Shown here: positions 50,417 to 59,001 of the stretch, one piece after another
Layout of the letters: each line of letters starts with the position of its first letter
Position numbering within the stretch: position 1 is the stretch's first letter
NCBI RefSeq assembly: GCF_050313795.1
Contig: NZ_JBNPMC010000001.1
Coordinates: 124,001 to 188,000, forward strand
DNA: 64,000 nt
DNA from: CAMBRQ01 sp945870325
Lineage (GTDB): Bacteria > Bacillota > Clostridia > Lachnospirales > Lachnospiraceae
Direction of reading: 5' to 3'
Notes under the pieces: model-generated
Databases searched by the model: none
The model's input: the letters and a program-made list of their open reading frames with translations, nothing else
Told to the model about the DNA's origin: nothing
Translations under genes and position numbers: made by a program

Positions 50417-52993
50417 CTAAATAAAATCTACAAATTCTCCAATCTCACCCTGTATCTTCTCTCGATTCAATTTTCCATCATCAAAATACTGTTCTCCCTC
50501 TTCGATATAGAAGATTTCACCAACCTTGTCGTTATATATCAGATTATGATTTTGCTTTATCTGATATATAAAATAATTCATCTGACTGGTAACTTTAGAA
50601 AGTTCTACTCTCTTTGTCGAATAATCCATACTGAAATCATTCAAAAGTTCCACATATTTTCTCCAAACTTCTCTTCCATCAATCTGATTACCATTTTCAT
50701 CCTCTAAGATTCTCGCCAGATACACCAACATACTCCAGGTATCTTCCGCAATTAATCTCATCCTGTCTCTGACTCCAGGCCATTCAAGCCTTCTCACCTC
50801 ATTATCAAAGAAATCTTTTAACCCGCCTTCGCCTGATCGCTCATTATAATTCGCCTTTAACACCTCCAAAATACATTCGTAATATTTCTGAAACTCTTTG
50901 TTCACAAGATATGCCCGCATCTCTTCATTTTCCAGAGTAAACATTTTCTCTATGCGGATATCCTCTCCATATATCCTTTTTCCATCATCTATTTTAAAGA
51001 AATATACGATACCTGTTCTTAGACATGAACGGTTAATCCGCCCTAAAAACTGCTCCTCGCTATCTAATTTAGAAATATTTTTATAGCCAATATCCATATC
51101 AATGTCTACCCCCGCCTCAATGACCTGGGTTGACACAAGTATAATGGAATCCACTTCCTTAATTACGTTCAGGATTCTACTTCGTTCCATCAAACTATCA
51201 TCTCCTGACATATACTCCACTTGGCAAATGACCTCATCATCCTCCTTTAAGCTTTCAAAGAAATGATAAGCCGTATCTTTTTTAATAAATTCCACTAATA
51301 CTTTCTTCTTACATGCTGCCGAAGCCTTTACATGCTCCAGCAACTCCTCTTCTATATTTTCTTTCTGCATCAACTCATAGGATATATGCACACGTTCTCG
51401 GAAACACGGATTAGAAAAATACTTTTCTTTATTTTTCAATAACGCAATCGCTTCATAGGAATTCTTTGACACCACATCCAAGTTCGGAAGTGTTGCTGAC
51501 ATAATAATCACTTTCATGTGAAACAGATAGGCAAATTCTTTTAAGAACTGTATAATTTCCGTCCAAATTGTATTCTTATAACTTTGAATTTCATCTAACA
51601 CAATTATACTGTTCATCAACTGATGGAAACCAAATGCCGACTCCTTTGTATCTCCAAACATCGTATCAAACAGACTCACATGGGTTGACAGAATCATTGG
51701 ATAATTCAAAAATTGTCGATCCAATAGCGCTTTTTGGTAATACATCGTCTGCTCTGATTGCTCTTCTTCTACCTTTGCCTTCTTAGTCATCTTAATCGGA
51801 GTAAGGGAATTCACGACTGCAATATCATCAAGAATATCCGGTCTATCTCCAAATATTTTTTTCAGACTCTTTACGTTCTGCTCAACAAGCGTATTGAAAG
51901 GATAGATATAATATATCTTTTTTAGACAATCATCATGCTTCATCATCTGAAAACTCAGATCCAGTGCTGTATTACTCTTTCCGCTTCCCGTAGGTGCTTC
52001 CAGATAAAACAGATTGTCTGACAAATGTTCCTTTAATACTTTCTCCGCATCACATAACATCTCTGTACGGAGCCTGTTAATGTCCTTTTCCTGCCGTAGT
52101 GTCTGCTCATCTTGCGGATACTCTTCCTTTTGATACGTTCGAATCTTTCGCATCAATTCCGTATTCTCATACACCTCCATCCATTTCTGGATCTCATCCA
52201 GACTTCCTAACTGGCTTATCTGCACCTCTGACATAAATTCTGTCGTGGCATAATAATCACTTGCCACCAATAGAGAATACAACATTCTCACATAAGTATA
52301 GATTCCAACACTTTCTGCAAAATCACATTCCTCAGAATACTGTTTATTAAACTCTTTAATCAGACTTTTCATTTTTCGCTCATGCAACGAAAAACCAGTC
52401 AGCCATGCCGTACATTTCCCTCCACTAAATATCTCGGCAATATCTTTTCCCCGTCCTTCCTTTAAAGATTCCAAAAACTTCTCAAATTCCGCCAGATCAC
52501 TATGATGGCGCTCGATAATGCATGCATGGAATAGCAAAAATACTCTAAGTCTTCTCTTTTCCTCACGGTCACTGATAGAATCTTTCAATTTTTCTAAGTA
52601 ATAGTCCATATATAAGACAGATGATATGAGAGAATGCTTTCCTGCAACACATGCAAAAATATCACTTTTTTCTATCTTACTGTTATGAAGTTTGCGATTT
52701 TGAAATTCAGGATTTATCTTTCCCATATCATGAAAAACAGGAATTCCAAAAATCATGTCTTCCAAAAACCTTCGCGCTTCCAGTGTAATATCTGCCCAGA
52801 TCTGCTGGAGGAGGCGATCCAGCATTCCTCCTGCTTGCTTTTCTTCCCAGATAAACCGAAAATACTTTAATGTCAGTTCTATATGTGACTGTAATGTCTC
52901 ACGCTTCACAATCTCATGATTATCATCTTCCACAATATGCGCCTCATAACAATCAATATCCGAAATTAAAGTCCTTAGTTCTTTTATCTCCAT
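50417..52993 (-). CDS. cas3: CRISPR-associated helicase/nuclease Cas3
   Basis: An 858-residue Cas3 with N-terminal HD nuclease (His37 in LQSHIEL, His88-Asp89 in VFHDMGKINPEF) and a C-terminal superfamily 2 helicase: Walker A LEAPTGSGKSNTALDL, DEIQ box IVLDEIQSYKN, motif III MSATLP, and motif VI region STQVIEAGVDIDMD...LGRINR. It degrades DNA marked by Cascade. The start at 52993 (MEIKELRTLI) follows AGGAGG. There is a 113-bp gap to cas5 that contains a terminator-like stem. Confidence 0.96.
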   Translation of the reverse strand: MEIKELRTLISDIDCYEAHIVEDDNHEIVKRETLQSHIELTLKYFRFIWEEKQAGGMLDRLLQQIWADITLEARRFLEDMIFGIPVFHDMGKINPEFQNRKLHNSKIEKSDIFACVAGKHSLISSVLYMDYYLEKLKDSISDREEKRRLRVFLLFHACIIERHHSDLAEFEKFLESLKEGRGKDIAEIFSGGKCTAWLTGFSLHERKMKSLIKEFNKQYSEECDFAESVGIYTYVRMLYSLLVASDYYATTEFMSEVQISQLGSLDEIQKWMEVYENTELMRKIRTYQKEEYPQDEQTLRQEKDINRLRTEMLCDAEKVLKEHLSDNLFYLEAPTGSGKSNTALDLSFQMMKHDDCLKKIYYIYPFNTLVEQNVKSLKKIFGDRPDILDDIAVVNSLTPIKMTKKAKVEEEQSEQTMYYQKALLDRQFLNYPMILSTHVSLFDTMFGDTKESAFGFHQLMNSIIVLDEIQSYKNTIWTEIIQFLKEFAYLFHMKVIIMSATLPNLDVVSKNSYEAIALLKNKEKYFSNPCFRERVHISYELMQKENIEEELLEHVKASAACKKKVLVEFIKKDTAYHFFESLKEDDEVICQVEYMSGDDSLMERSRILNVIKEVDSIILVSTQVIEAGVDIDMDIGYKNISKLDSEEQFLGRINRSCLRTGIVYFFKIDDGKRIYGEDIRIEKMFTLENEEMRAYLVNKEFQKYYECILEVLKANYNERSGEGGLKDFFDNEVRRLEWPGVRDRMRLIAEDTWSMLVYLARILEDENGNQIDGREVWRKYVELLNDFSMDYSTKRVELSKVTSQMNYFIYQIKQNHNLIYNDKVGEIFYIEEGEQYFDDGKLNREKIQGEIGEFVDFI

Positions 52994-53061
52994 ACATCCT
53001 CCTTCAAATCGCAATAAACATCCATCAGACGTTTATCTTTCCCATACACTTAGTATCAGAA

Positions 53062-53098
53062 AAGGAGACCCTTTACTCTCAAACTATCAGGTCTCCTT
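53062..53098 (-). terminator. Terminator-like stem between cas5 and cas3
   Basis: In minus-strand RNA AAGGAGACC (53098-53090) pairs perfectly with GGTCTCCTT (53070-53062), followed by TTCTGAT. The T-tract is short, so it may reduce rather than stop transcription into cas3-cas4-cas1-cas2. Confidence 0.6.
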
Positions 53099-53106
53099 CT
53101 TTGCTT

Positions 53107-53886
53107 CTAGTAAAACACTATTTTCTTACCGTCTTTCAGTTGATATACTTCTGCATCACCTACTTCTACTAATGCATCCGTATATAAAAATGTTTTTAAA
53201 CTATATTGATTTGTCCAACTATCCATGCCAACAGGGAGTGCTTCTTCATATTTAAACTCACTAAATGCGTTCATCTCTTCCAACTCATCAAAATCCAGAT
53301 CCGTAACCTGCACCTCTTCCTTTGGAGCAAAACAGTCTAGTCTGCCTATATCAAACTCAATTGCTTTCGCATCCTCCACTGTTACCGCTGAAATATCAGC
53401 TGGATGATCATTCTTACCAAGATACGGATAATAAACACAAGTCCCATTTAAAAATGCATCTCGTACGTTCCCCGCTTCTTCAGAATCTATTAAAAGGCAT
53501 ATTTCCCAGCCCGGATTCTCTAACCATTGCTCCTTAACAATAAGATTGCCCCCTAACTCCTTTGAAGCATAACCTACAGAATTGTTGAATGTCTGCACTT
53601 TTTTAAGAATATATCCTTTTTTATGCTCCGAATCCGGAAGAATCGAAATCTTCAAATCCTTCAACCGTTCATAGAATTCAGGAAATCCTTCGGAAAGTCC
53701 TGCCTTCTTCTTTGCCTTATCAAATCCCTGCATCTGTGTATATCCGCCATAACCTAAGACAGCACCCAACATCCCCAACAGTGCCACCTTATGTATATTG
53801 CCGTAGGTATAATAACAATAAGAATTTACTTCAGGCTTTTTGAAAAATGCGTTCTTTCCACTTAATGTGAACCTCAGTATCTCCAT
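53107..53886 (-). CDS. cas5b: Type I-B Cascade subunit Cas5
   Basis: A 259-residue Cas5 of the I-B class. It opens MEILRFTLSGKNAFFKKPEVNSYCYYTYGNIHKVALLGMLGAVLGYGGYTQ, the RAMP fold with the conserved 'F.KP..N' and 'K.ALLGM.GA.LG' pattern of Cas5h. It caps the crRNA 5' handle. It starts behind GAGGTG, 3 bp after cas7. Confidence 0.94.
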   Translation of the reverse strand: MEILRFTLSGKNAFFKKPEVNSYCYYTYGNIHKVALLGMLGAVLGYGGYTQMQGFDKAKKKAGLSEGFPEFYERLKDLKISILPDSEHKKGYILKKVQTFNNSVGYASKELGGNLIVKEQWLENPGWEICLLIDSEEAGNVRDAFLNGTCVYYPYLGKNDHPADISAVTVEDAKAIEFDIGRLDCFAPKEEVQVTDLDFDELEEMNAFSEFKYEEALPVGMDSWTNQYSLKTFLYTDALVEVGDAEVYQLKDGKKIVFY

Positions 53887-53889
53887 CTA

Positions 53890-54822
53890 CTACACCTCTT
53901 TTTGTGTTCGTATGTCATAGATTCTCATTGTCCCTGCCATTCCTTTTAATTCCGTTGTGTGCGGATTATAGTAAACATCTACTTTCTCAACAACATCACC
54001 TAATTTTGTCAGCAAATCTGCACACTGTAATTCAATAATATTCTTATCTCCGTTCTTTTCAAATTCTATATATTCTGATAGATTTGGCAAATATGCATCT
54101 GCTTTTGTCTCAACAAAAAGAGCAAACTCATTTTCACATCCTACTTTAGAATTTGTCGCAAAAGAAGTTGCCGATACAAGCGCCGCTCTACGGAAAGTCT
54201 GGTAATCCTCCTCCGTATATCCTTCTGTTACTCCAAGTTCTACCAACTCCTTATATGCCATCGGATTGATAACAAATGGGTAAAAATAATGCGCCTCATT
54301 ACTTACAATCTTGGTTCCCAATGTGGAATTCTTCGCATCTTCGTCCTTTGCATCTTTAAACGGGGACAGAATCTGCTGCTCTTCCGGATTCGTTCCGTCA
54401 TATTTATTGAATCCCTGTCCAATCTGCACCGCACCTGTAATCGAGATGTTACTGCCGGCCTCCGCAAACGTTGCCCCAAAATTCTTAACATCCACTGCAG
54501 ACATGAGATTTGTCAACACTTCTTTGATGTCCTTGGAATCTTTCAGATCTTCAATCCCAAAGATATGTTCATATCTTTCTTTTAAGGTTCTGGGAACCAA
54601 TGTAACTTCACCTTTTTTACTATTCTCCTGAAGTCTCATAGACTTAATATACAGCACTTTCTTGCCTTCATTATCCCACATCTTCTTCATAGGATATTTC
54701 AAAGCCTTATCACTTCCAAAAGTTTCTCCATCACTGGTAGTCTTTGGATAGCCTGAAAAATCTGCATTCCAGTTCGCCATTATTGAAGAGATTCCCAATA
54801 CACCATACACTCTTTTATTCAT
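53890..54822 (-). CDS. cas7b: Type I-B Cascade backbone subunit Cas7 (Csh2)
   Basis: A 310-residue Cas7/Csh2 RAMP protein (KRVYGVLGISSIMANWNADFSGYPKTTSDGETFGSDKALKYPMKKMW; NFGATFAEAGSNISITGAVQIGQGFN), forming the crRNA-covering backbone. The start at 54822 is placed by AGGAGG nine bases upstream, overlapping the end of cas8b by 8 bp. Confidence 0.95.
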   Translation of the reverse strand: MNKRVYGVLGISSIMANWNADFSGYPKTTSDGETFGSDKALKYPMKKMWDNEGKKVLYIKSMRLQENSKKGEVTLVPRTLKERYEHIFGIEDLKDSKDIKEVLTNLMSAVDVKNFGATFAEAGSNISITGAVQIGQGFNKYDGTNPEEQQILSPFKDAKDEDAKNSTLGTKIVSNEAHYFYPFVINPMAYKELVELGVTEGYTEEDYQTFRRAALVSATSFATNSKVGCENEFALFVETKADAYLPNLSEYIEFEKNGDKNIIELQCADLLTKLGDVVEKVDVYYNPHTTELKGMAGTMRIYDIRTQKEV

Positions 54823-56578
54823 TTTCATTTTCCTCCTTCGCATAGATCAAACTATCACTGGCATAACCCAATATCATTTTTTCCTGATCAATTTTTCCAT
54901 CTGGCACATATCCTTCAACCATTGCCAATAGATTCCTTACTCTCTTATAACTATTAGGGATATTATAGTTATATTTTTTGTATATCTGCAAAAGCCGCCT
55001 TTTAATGATTTCATCTGATTTTGCATTCAAAAATGGATTCAATAATGAATGATTCTTTTCCTTATCCTTTGCCTTACTTAAAGATATCAAATACGCCGCC
55101 AGCTGCCCTACTGCATAATAATATTCCTGATCATTCTCTAGCGGTATCACTGTATTCGCAAGTACTTTCGTTTTCATATTTGTCTGCAGTTCAGTTATAA
55201 TCTCTCCCATACTTCTTTCTCCTCCTTCTGTAAAATACTCTTTGAATGACATCCGTAGATTCAACTGCCACAACGCACGTTCTCGATTATCATTTAATAA
55301 TGTATTTTTTATCAATTCTAACGAAACTTTATTAAGAATCTTCTCAAACCCCACATCATTTCCTTTAAACACCCACGCAAAAATAGCATCCCGGGATAAT
55401 AGGATATTCTGCTTTATTGTTCCATCTGTAACACTTATATCTCCCGCATCTGTAGTATAATTACCAGCAAGCCAATTCGAGAAAAACACTTCATTTATCA
55501 GTCGTCCTACCTGGAGCCTATTATCATACCTTTGATAAAAATCCATATATTCTTTATGCAACTTATGCTTTGCATTTACAAAATTTTTAAATTCAAAATT
55601 CTTCTCTAATTTCTGGCTATAACCTGCAATATTATCATATCCCCAAATCTCTGCTTCCGTCTTTCCCTTTTTTATTCTTAAATAACAGCCAGATTCTATT
55701 TCCTGTGGTGCCTCACCACTTCTACAGCCTATGATCTTTTTCCTTTCTGTGTCAACATAGATGTGATATTTCCCAGCCGAAACAAGATTCATAAGATAAT
55801 CAAAGAACTTCTTTTGAAACAGGACCTCATTGCCATCCAATAAGTACGACGCAGGATATTTTCGGGATTTGATAGATAAAAACGGTTTCTTTGCATTCAT
55901 TCCAAGATTATTATCCGGCAATCCGTAGACTACATCATTAATCACAATATTATAATCATTACTATTATAAATATTCGGGAGAAAATAACGTCGTCCCTCT
56001 CGCTCAAAATCGCTATCCTCTGCTTCAAAGAAAATCTTTAGATAATCTTTTTTCTCCATATCCACATCATTAAAAGAAAAGATATGCTCCTTGATCCAGT
56101 TCTTATTCCGCTCTATCGAAGTCCCGTCAGCTTTCCCTTCCTCCGCTTCAAATAATTCATAGATTTGACTCGCTTCTTTTGAATTTTTATATTTCTTACC
56201 GACAGGATCTTTTAAGACTTCATAGTAACCATCTATGATATCGTTCGTCAGTTTCCCTGATACAACACTGTCTTTCTTCACCCAGAACGATAGATAATTA
56301 TTAGAATGAATTACTTTCTTGGCATCCATTGGCTTATTCATCGAAATCAATTGGCTATGATAATCGTAAAAGCAAATCTTTTTGAAATATGGACTGGTTC
56401 TATTAACTGTCCGTGTTTTCTTGTCCAACTTAATATCAATAGGTTCTCCTGGATTCCCGTTCTTGTCTACGATCAAATATGTCCCATCCGCCGGAATGTA
56501 GGAATCTAAGATTAACTTATCTCCTTCTCCGCCTCTCTTCAACTCGTATTCAAATACTTCCAGACATTCTCTTAGCAT
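54815..56578 (-). CDS. cas8b: Type I-B Cascade large subunit Cas8b (Csh1)
   Basis: A 587-residue protein placed by position between cas6 and cas7 and by its Csh1-like character (LDGNEVLFQKKFFDYLMNLVSAG; AVGQLAAYLISLSKAKDKEKNHSLLNPFLNAKSDEIIKRRLLQIYKKYNYNI). It recognises the PAM and recruits Cas3. In many I-B systems an internal start yields a small subunit (Cas11b) from the 3' end; the MGEIITELQTNMKTK region with a Met in context is a possible site. Confidence 0.92.
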   Translation of the reverse strand: MLRECLEVFEYELKRGGEGDKLILDSYIPADGTYLIVDKNGNPGEPIDIKLDKKTRTVNRTSPYFKKICFYDYHSQLISMNKPMDAKKVIHSNNYLSFWVKKDSVVSGKLTNDIIDGYYEVLKDPVGKKYKNSKEASQIYELFEAEEGKADGTSIERNKNWIKEHIFSFNDVDMEKKDYLKIFFEAEDSDFEREGRRYFLPNIYNSNDYNIVINDVVYGLPDNNLGMNAKKPFLSIKSRKYPASYLLDGNEVLFQKKFFDYLMNLVSAGKYHIYVDTERKKIIGCRSGEAPQEIESGCYLRIKKGKTEAEIWGYDNIAGYSQKLEKNFEFKNFVNAKHKLHKEYMDFYQRYDNRLQVGRLINEVFFSNWLAGNYTTDAGDISVTDGTIKQNILLSRDAIFAWVFKGNDVGFEKILNKVSLELIKNTLLNDNRERALWQLNLRMSFKEYFTEGGERSMGEIITELQTNMKTKVLANTVIPLENDQEYYYAVGQLAAYLISLSKAKDKEKNHSLLNPFLNAKSDEIIKRRLLQIYKKYNYNIPNSYKRVRNLLAMVEGYVPDGKIDQEKMILGYASDSLIYAKEENENE

Positions 56579-56591
56579 ATGTATTCACCTC

Positions 56592-57284
56592 CTATAGCCA
56601 ACGGTAATTTACATATCCGGCCCCACGGGAATTCATGCTCAAAAGCCCTGTTCCCAATGCCATATAAGCAATTTTCTGGGCAGTCTCATTGTCTGCAATC
56701 TGAAGCCTGATCTTATCACCCAGCAATTTTATACTTTTATATTCCATTGGTACCGGTGTTTCATTCAAGAACTCTAACAGTGTGTATAGACAAAAATCTT
56801 CTGATAATTTTTCGCCCGTGAAAGCATTCCATTTTTTGATCAAATTCGCCTTCAACTGATTTTCAAACTCTGCCAACTGCATATGTTTTCTCCAGTATCC
56901 TTTATCATCTTTTAAAATCACCGGAGTCAACGTGTATAGAGAATCTATAACTTTCTTAGGTATAATCCGAATCTCTGATGTAAGTCCCTTTACTTCATCT
57001 GTGTAACTATTTACGCACACTTCTTGAAAATACTTTGCTAACTTCGGATCTATCGTCCGAATGGTTACTGTGTATATCTTTCCCTTCTTATAGATCTTAT
57101 CTTTTTCTATAGGATATGGCAGATCATAACAATAATTTTTAAATCTATTCTCTTCATGCATCTGTAACAATTCTTCATTCTCCAGAAAGCCTTTGTCTAT
57201 AAATGCTGTTAAGTTTGACTGTATCCGATTTAAGGCAACATCCGTCAGCATGTACAATTTTATTCGAATCTGGTATACTTGCAT
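56592..57284 (-). CDS. cas6: CRISPR repeat endoribonuclease Cas6
   Basis: A 230-residue Cas6. The C-terminal glycine-rich loop GTGLLSMNSRGAGYVNYRWL is diagnostic. It cuts each repeat after the small hairpin, leaving the ATTTGAAC handle. It lies 12 bp after the 146-residue ORF and 13 bp before cas8b. Confidence 0.95.
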   Translation of the reverse strand: MQVYQIRIKLYMLTDVALNRIQSNLTAFIDKGFLENEELLQMHEENRFKNYCYDLPYPIEKDKIYKKGKIYTVTIRTIDPKLAKYFQEVCVNSYTDEVKGLTSEIRIIPKKVIDSLYTLTPVILKDDKGYWRKHMQLAEFENQLKANLIKKWNAFTGEKLSEDFCLYTLLEFLNETPVPMEYKSIKLLGDKIRLQIADNETAQKIAYMALGTGLLSMNSRGAGYVNYRWL

Positions 57285-57296
57285 TCCTTATCTCCT

Positions 57297-57737
57297 TTAT
57301 AATATCTGTCCTTCTCTGTAACATGCAGCTATATATTCTCTCGATTGATAATATACCGCTATATTATAATCACTCAATAAATCATCCATCCAAGAACAAT
57401 AAACCTCCATCAGAATATCTACTATTCTTTCTTCAGGAGCAACATCTTCTATTAGTCTTTCATAAACCTCACCTATTGTCCAATAATCAGGGATTTCATA
57501 CTGGCAAGAATCCTCATTATCAAATATTCCCGTTTGTATGTTATATTGTTCAACAAACTCTTCTGCAACTTTTTCAATTGGCTCGCAATGAAACACATCA
57601 GCATATTCATAGATTCGGGTAATTGCTTCTTTTCCTAATGATTCTACAATCTCTCTTCTCTTTCGTTTCATTTTTCGACCAATATATTCAATCAGACTAC
57701 ATGTATAGAACAGAGAGTTATTATTTTTATTTGCCAT
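57297..57737 (-). CDS. Uncharacterised protein at the head of the cas operon (possible orphan antitoxin)
   Basis: A 146-residue acidic protein starting MANKNNNSLFYTCSLIEYIGRK, with an alternative ATG three codons upstream that is too close to AAAGGAG. The segment IVESLGKEAITRIYEYADVFHCEPIEKVAEEFVEQYNI and CQYEIPDYWTIGEVYERLIEDV resembles, from memory, small Firmicutes proteins encoded beside DUF3990 proteins. A 24-codon ORF just upstream looks like the N-terminus of such a DUF3990 protein. It is co-transcribed with cas6 (12-bp gap). It is not a known Cas protein. Confidence 0.6.
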   Translation of the reverse strand: MANKNNNSLFYTCSLIEYIGRKMKRKRREIVESLGKEAITRIYEYADVFHCEPIEKVAEEFVEQYNIQTGIFDNEDSCQYEIPDYWTIGEVYERLIEDVAPEERIVDILMEVYCSWMDDLLSDYNIAVYYQSREYIAACYREGQIL

Positions 57738-57742
57738 GAACT

Positions 57743-57817
57743 TCATAACTCCTTTCGAATTTCACTGTATTTAACTTGCGTTTGGCTTCCGCGATATAGC
57801 GTTTTCTTTCCTGACAT
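57743..57817 (-). pseudogene. 24-codon ORF, likely N-terminal remnant of a DUF3990-type gene
   Basis: ATG at 57817, stop at 57743. The segment TLYRGSQTQVKYSEIRK resembles the opening 'LYHGS...V..PEIR' of DUF3990 proteins, which are ADP-ribosyltransferase-fold proteins often paired with small partner genes. The stop codon overlaps the ATG of the following ORF. It lies in the first ~100 nt of the cas transcript. It could also act as an upstream ORF that couples translation. Confidence 0.45.
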
Positions 57818-57846
57818 ATACTTCTTCTCTCTTTACCTATGCTTAT

Positions 57847-57875
57847 ATAATATACTCACTTATATAGTTTGTCAA
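57847..57875 (-). promoter_or_regulatory. Cas operon promoter
   Basis: In minus orientation TTGACA (57875-57870) and TATTAT (57852-57847) are 17 bp apart. It is the only strong promoter between the mini-CRISPR and the first ORF of the cas operon. Confidence 0.85.
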
Positions 57876-57885
57876 CACTATTATT

Positions 57886-57903
57886 CTCAATTATATCTAT
57901 TGA
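57886..57903 (-). promoter_or_regulatory. Predicted Cascade target next to the cas -35 box, with TCA PAM
   Basis: In minus orientation TCA (57903-57901) is followed by ATAGATATAATTGAG (57900-57886). This matches the first 15 nt of the pseudo-spacer at 58012-57998 except at position 6. A full-length protospacer would run on over the -35 hexamer at 57875-57870, so bound Cascade would block RNA polymerase. Confidence 0.7.
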
Positions 57904-57957
57904 TTTTTGTATTAATCTATATCTCACTAACATTTTCAAATCCATAAAAACACATCA

Positions 57958-58042
57958 CTTCAAATACATCATATGTTATAGTTTATCCAACCTATTCCTC
58001 AATTATTTCTATATTCAAATACACCTTATGTTAAAGTTTAAT
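57958..58042 (-). ncRNA. Mini-CRISPR: crRNA-like RNA with two degenerate repeats and one pseudo-spacer
   Basis: In minus orientation the first pseudo-repeat (58042-58013) matches the array repeat at 22 of 30 positions and ends ATTTGAAT. A 25-nt pseudo-spacer (58012-57988) follows, starting ATAGAAATAATTGAG. The second pseudo-repeat (57987-57958) matches at 23 of 30 and ends ATTTGAAG. Both keep the Cas6-type hairpin (ACAT...GTGT with wobble pair, and ACAT...ATGT) while the loop has changed, and the handle is intact apart from its last base. A -10 box lies 12 bp upstream, so the RNA would start almost exactly at the first pseudo-repeat. Confidence 0.75.
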
Positions 58043-58053
58043 CTAATGGATTA

Positions 58054-58082
58054 ATTATATCATTTATTATATTGTGCCACAA
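58054..58082 (-). promoter_or_regulatory. Promoter of the mini-CRISPR RNA
   Basis: In minus orientation TATAAT (58059-58054), a perfect -10, has TTGTGG (58082-58077) as -35 with 17-bp spacing. The -35 matches only the TTG of consensus. Confidence 0.6.
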
Positions 58083-58107
58083 TAAATAGATTGATTCTTT
58101 TTTATAC

Positions 58108-58149
58108 GTTCAAATACCTCTGCCTGTTAATGTCATCATAGATTCAAAT
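58108..58149 (-). repeat. Third degenerate CRISPR repeat and a fragment
   Basis: In minus orientation 58137-58108 begins GATGACATTAACAG and ends GGTATTTGAAC, with a perfect handle but a broken hairpin. Just upstream ATTTGAAT (58149-58142) is the tail of another. They suggest the mini-CRISPR derives from an older array located upstream of cas. Confidence 0.55.
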
Positions 58150-58159
58150 CCAAAATTCC

Positions 58160-58606
58160 TCATCTCCACACCTTTTCAATCAACTTCCTCAATGACTCCT
58201 CAAATCTCCTGTCATCTTCCTCCGTCCTCTTCGCCGGGTCTTTCAAATGATGTTTCCCTTTCCCCATCCTTGCCTTCTTTGCCAGATGGCGCTCCATCAG
58301 CATCTGATCAATATTCTCATTCGTATACCATTTCCCGCTCTGGTGAATCCCATAAGCACCCTTTCCAAGAATCATTGCTGCCACACCATAATCCTGTGTT
58401 ACCACGATATCGCCTTTGCTGCATTGATTCAACAAAGCAAAATCCACCGCATCCGCCCCGGCACCTATTACTTTGACTTCACTATAATCAGAAGATAGCA
58501 CATGATTTGTGTCACACAACAAAACAACCGGGATATTTTGTTCGCGGGCAATCGTCTCTACAATTCTTATAACAGGACACGCATCTGCATCCACGAGTAT
58601 CTTCAT
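58160..58606 (-). CDS. YaiI/YqxD family protein (DUF188)
   Basis: A 148-residue PIN-like fold protein: MKILVDADACPVIRIVETIAREQNIPVVLLCDTNH, ADAVDFALLNQCSKGDIVVTQDYGVAAMIL and ARMGKGKHHLKDPAKRTEEDDRRFEESLRKLI. The acidic residues DADAC, D in AVDFAL and TQD are those of the family. A nuclease role is inferred from the fold. It is 18 bp from the MazG-like gene on the same strand. Confidence 0.92.
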   Translation of the reverse strand: MKILVDADACPVIRIVETIAREQNIPVVLLCDTNHVLSSDYSEVKVIGAGADAVDFALLNQCSKGDIVVTQDYGVAAMILGKGAYGIHQSGKWYTNENIDQMLMERHLAKKARMGKGKHHLKDPAKRTEEDDRRFEESLRKLIEKVWR

Positions 58607-58623
58607 AATCTTTCCCTTCTATT

Positions 58624-59001
58624 TCACAACTTTGTTTCTTTCACTTCTGCATATTTCAGATTATTCCCTTTCGCTGTCTCTACCGGATATTTCTTGCTAT
58701 TCTTTTGGATTTTATTATGGATACATTCACTTAGATCCAGATGATTCATCTGTGCAAAACGTAATAAAAAGAATAAGATATCTGCTACTTCTTCCTCTAT
58801 ATGCTCTTTTGACTTCGGATTTTCAAAAAGTTCTTTCATTTGCGCTTCCGTTTTGAACCGAAAGATATCCAACAGTTCGCCTGCCTCTGTTGAAACTCCT
58901 ATTGCCAAATCCTTAGGATTATGAAATTGATCCCAATCGCGTTCCTCGCAAAACATTTGCACTTCTTCTTTTAATTCATCTACTGTCGCTTTATTGTCCA
59001 T
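58624..59001 (-). CDS. MazG-like nucleotide pyrophosphohydrolase
   Basis: A 125-residue single-domain MazG-like enzyme: EERDWDQFHNPKDLAIGVSTEAGELLDIFRF and HIEEEVADILFFLLRFAQMN give the EExxE and ExxD metal-binding helices that hydrolyse NTPs or dNTPs to NMP and PPi. Its start overlaps the end of the frameshifted helicase gene by 11 bp, so both belong to one operon. Confidence 0.9.
   Translation of the reverse strand: MDNKATVDELKEEVQMFCEERDWDQFHNPKDLAIGVSTEAGELLDIFRFKTEAQMKELFENPKSKEHIEEEVADILFFLLRFAQMNHLDLSECIHNKIQKNSKKYPVETAKGNNLKYAEVKETKL

Noticed and set aside
58108..58149. A third pseudo-repeat starting a second functional crRNA-like unit
   Set aside because: Its hairpin is broken and the following sequence contains the promoter of the mini-CRISPR, so it is more likely a decayed remnant. 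Its handle is intact, so the point is not closed.
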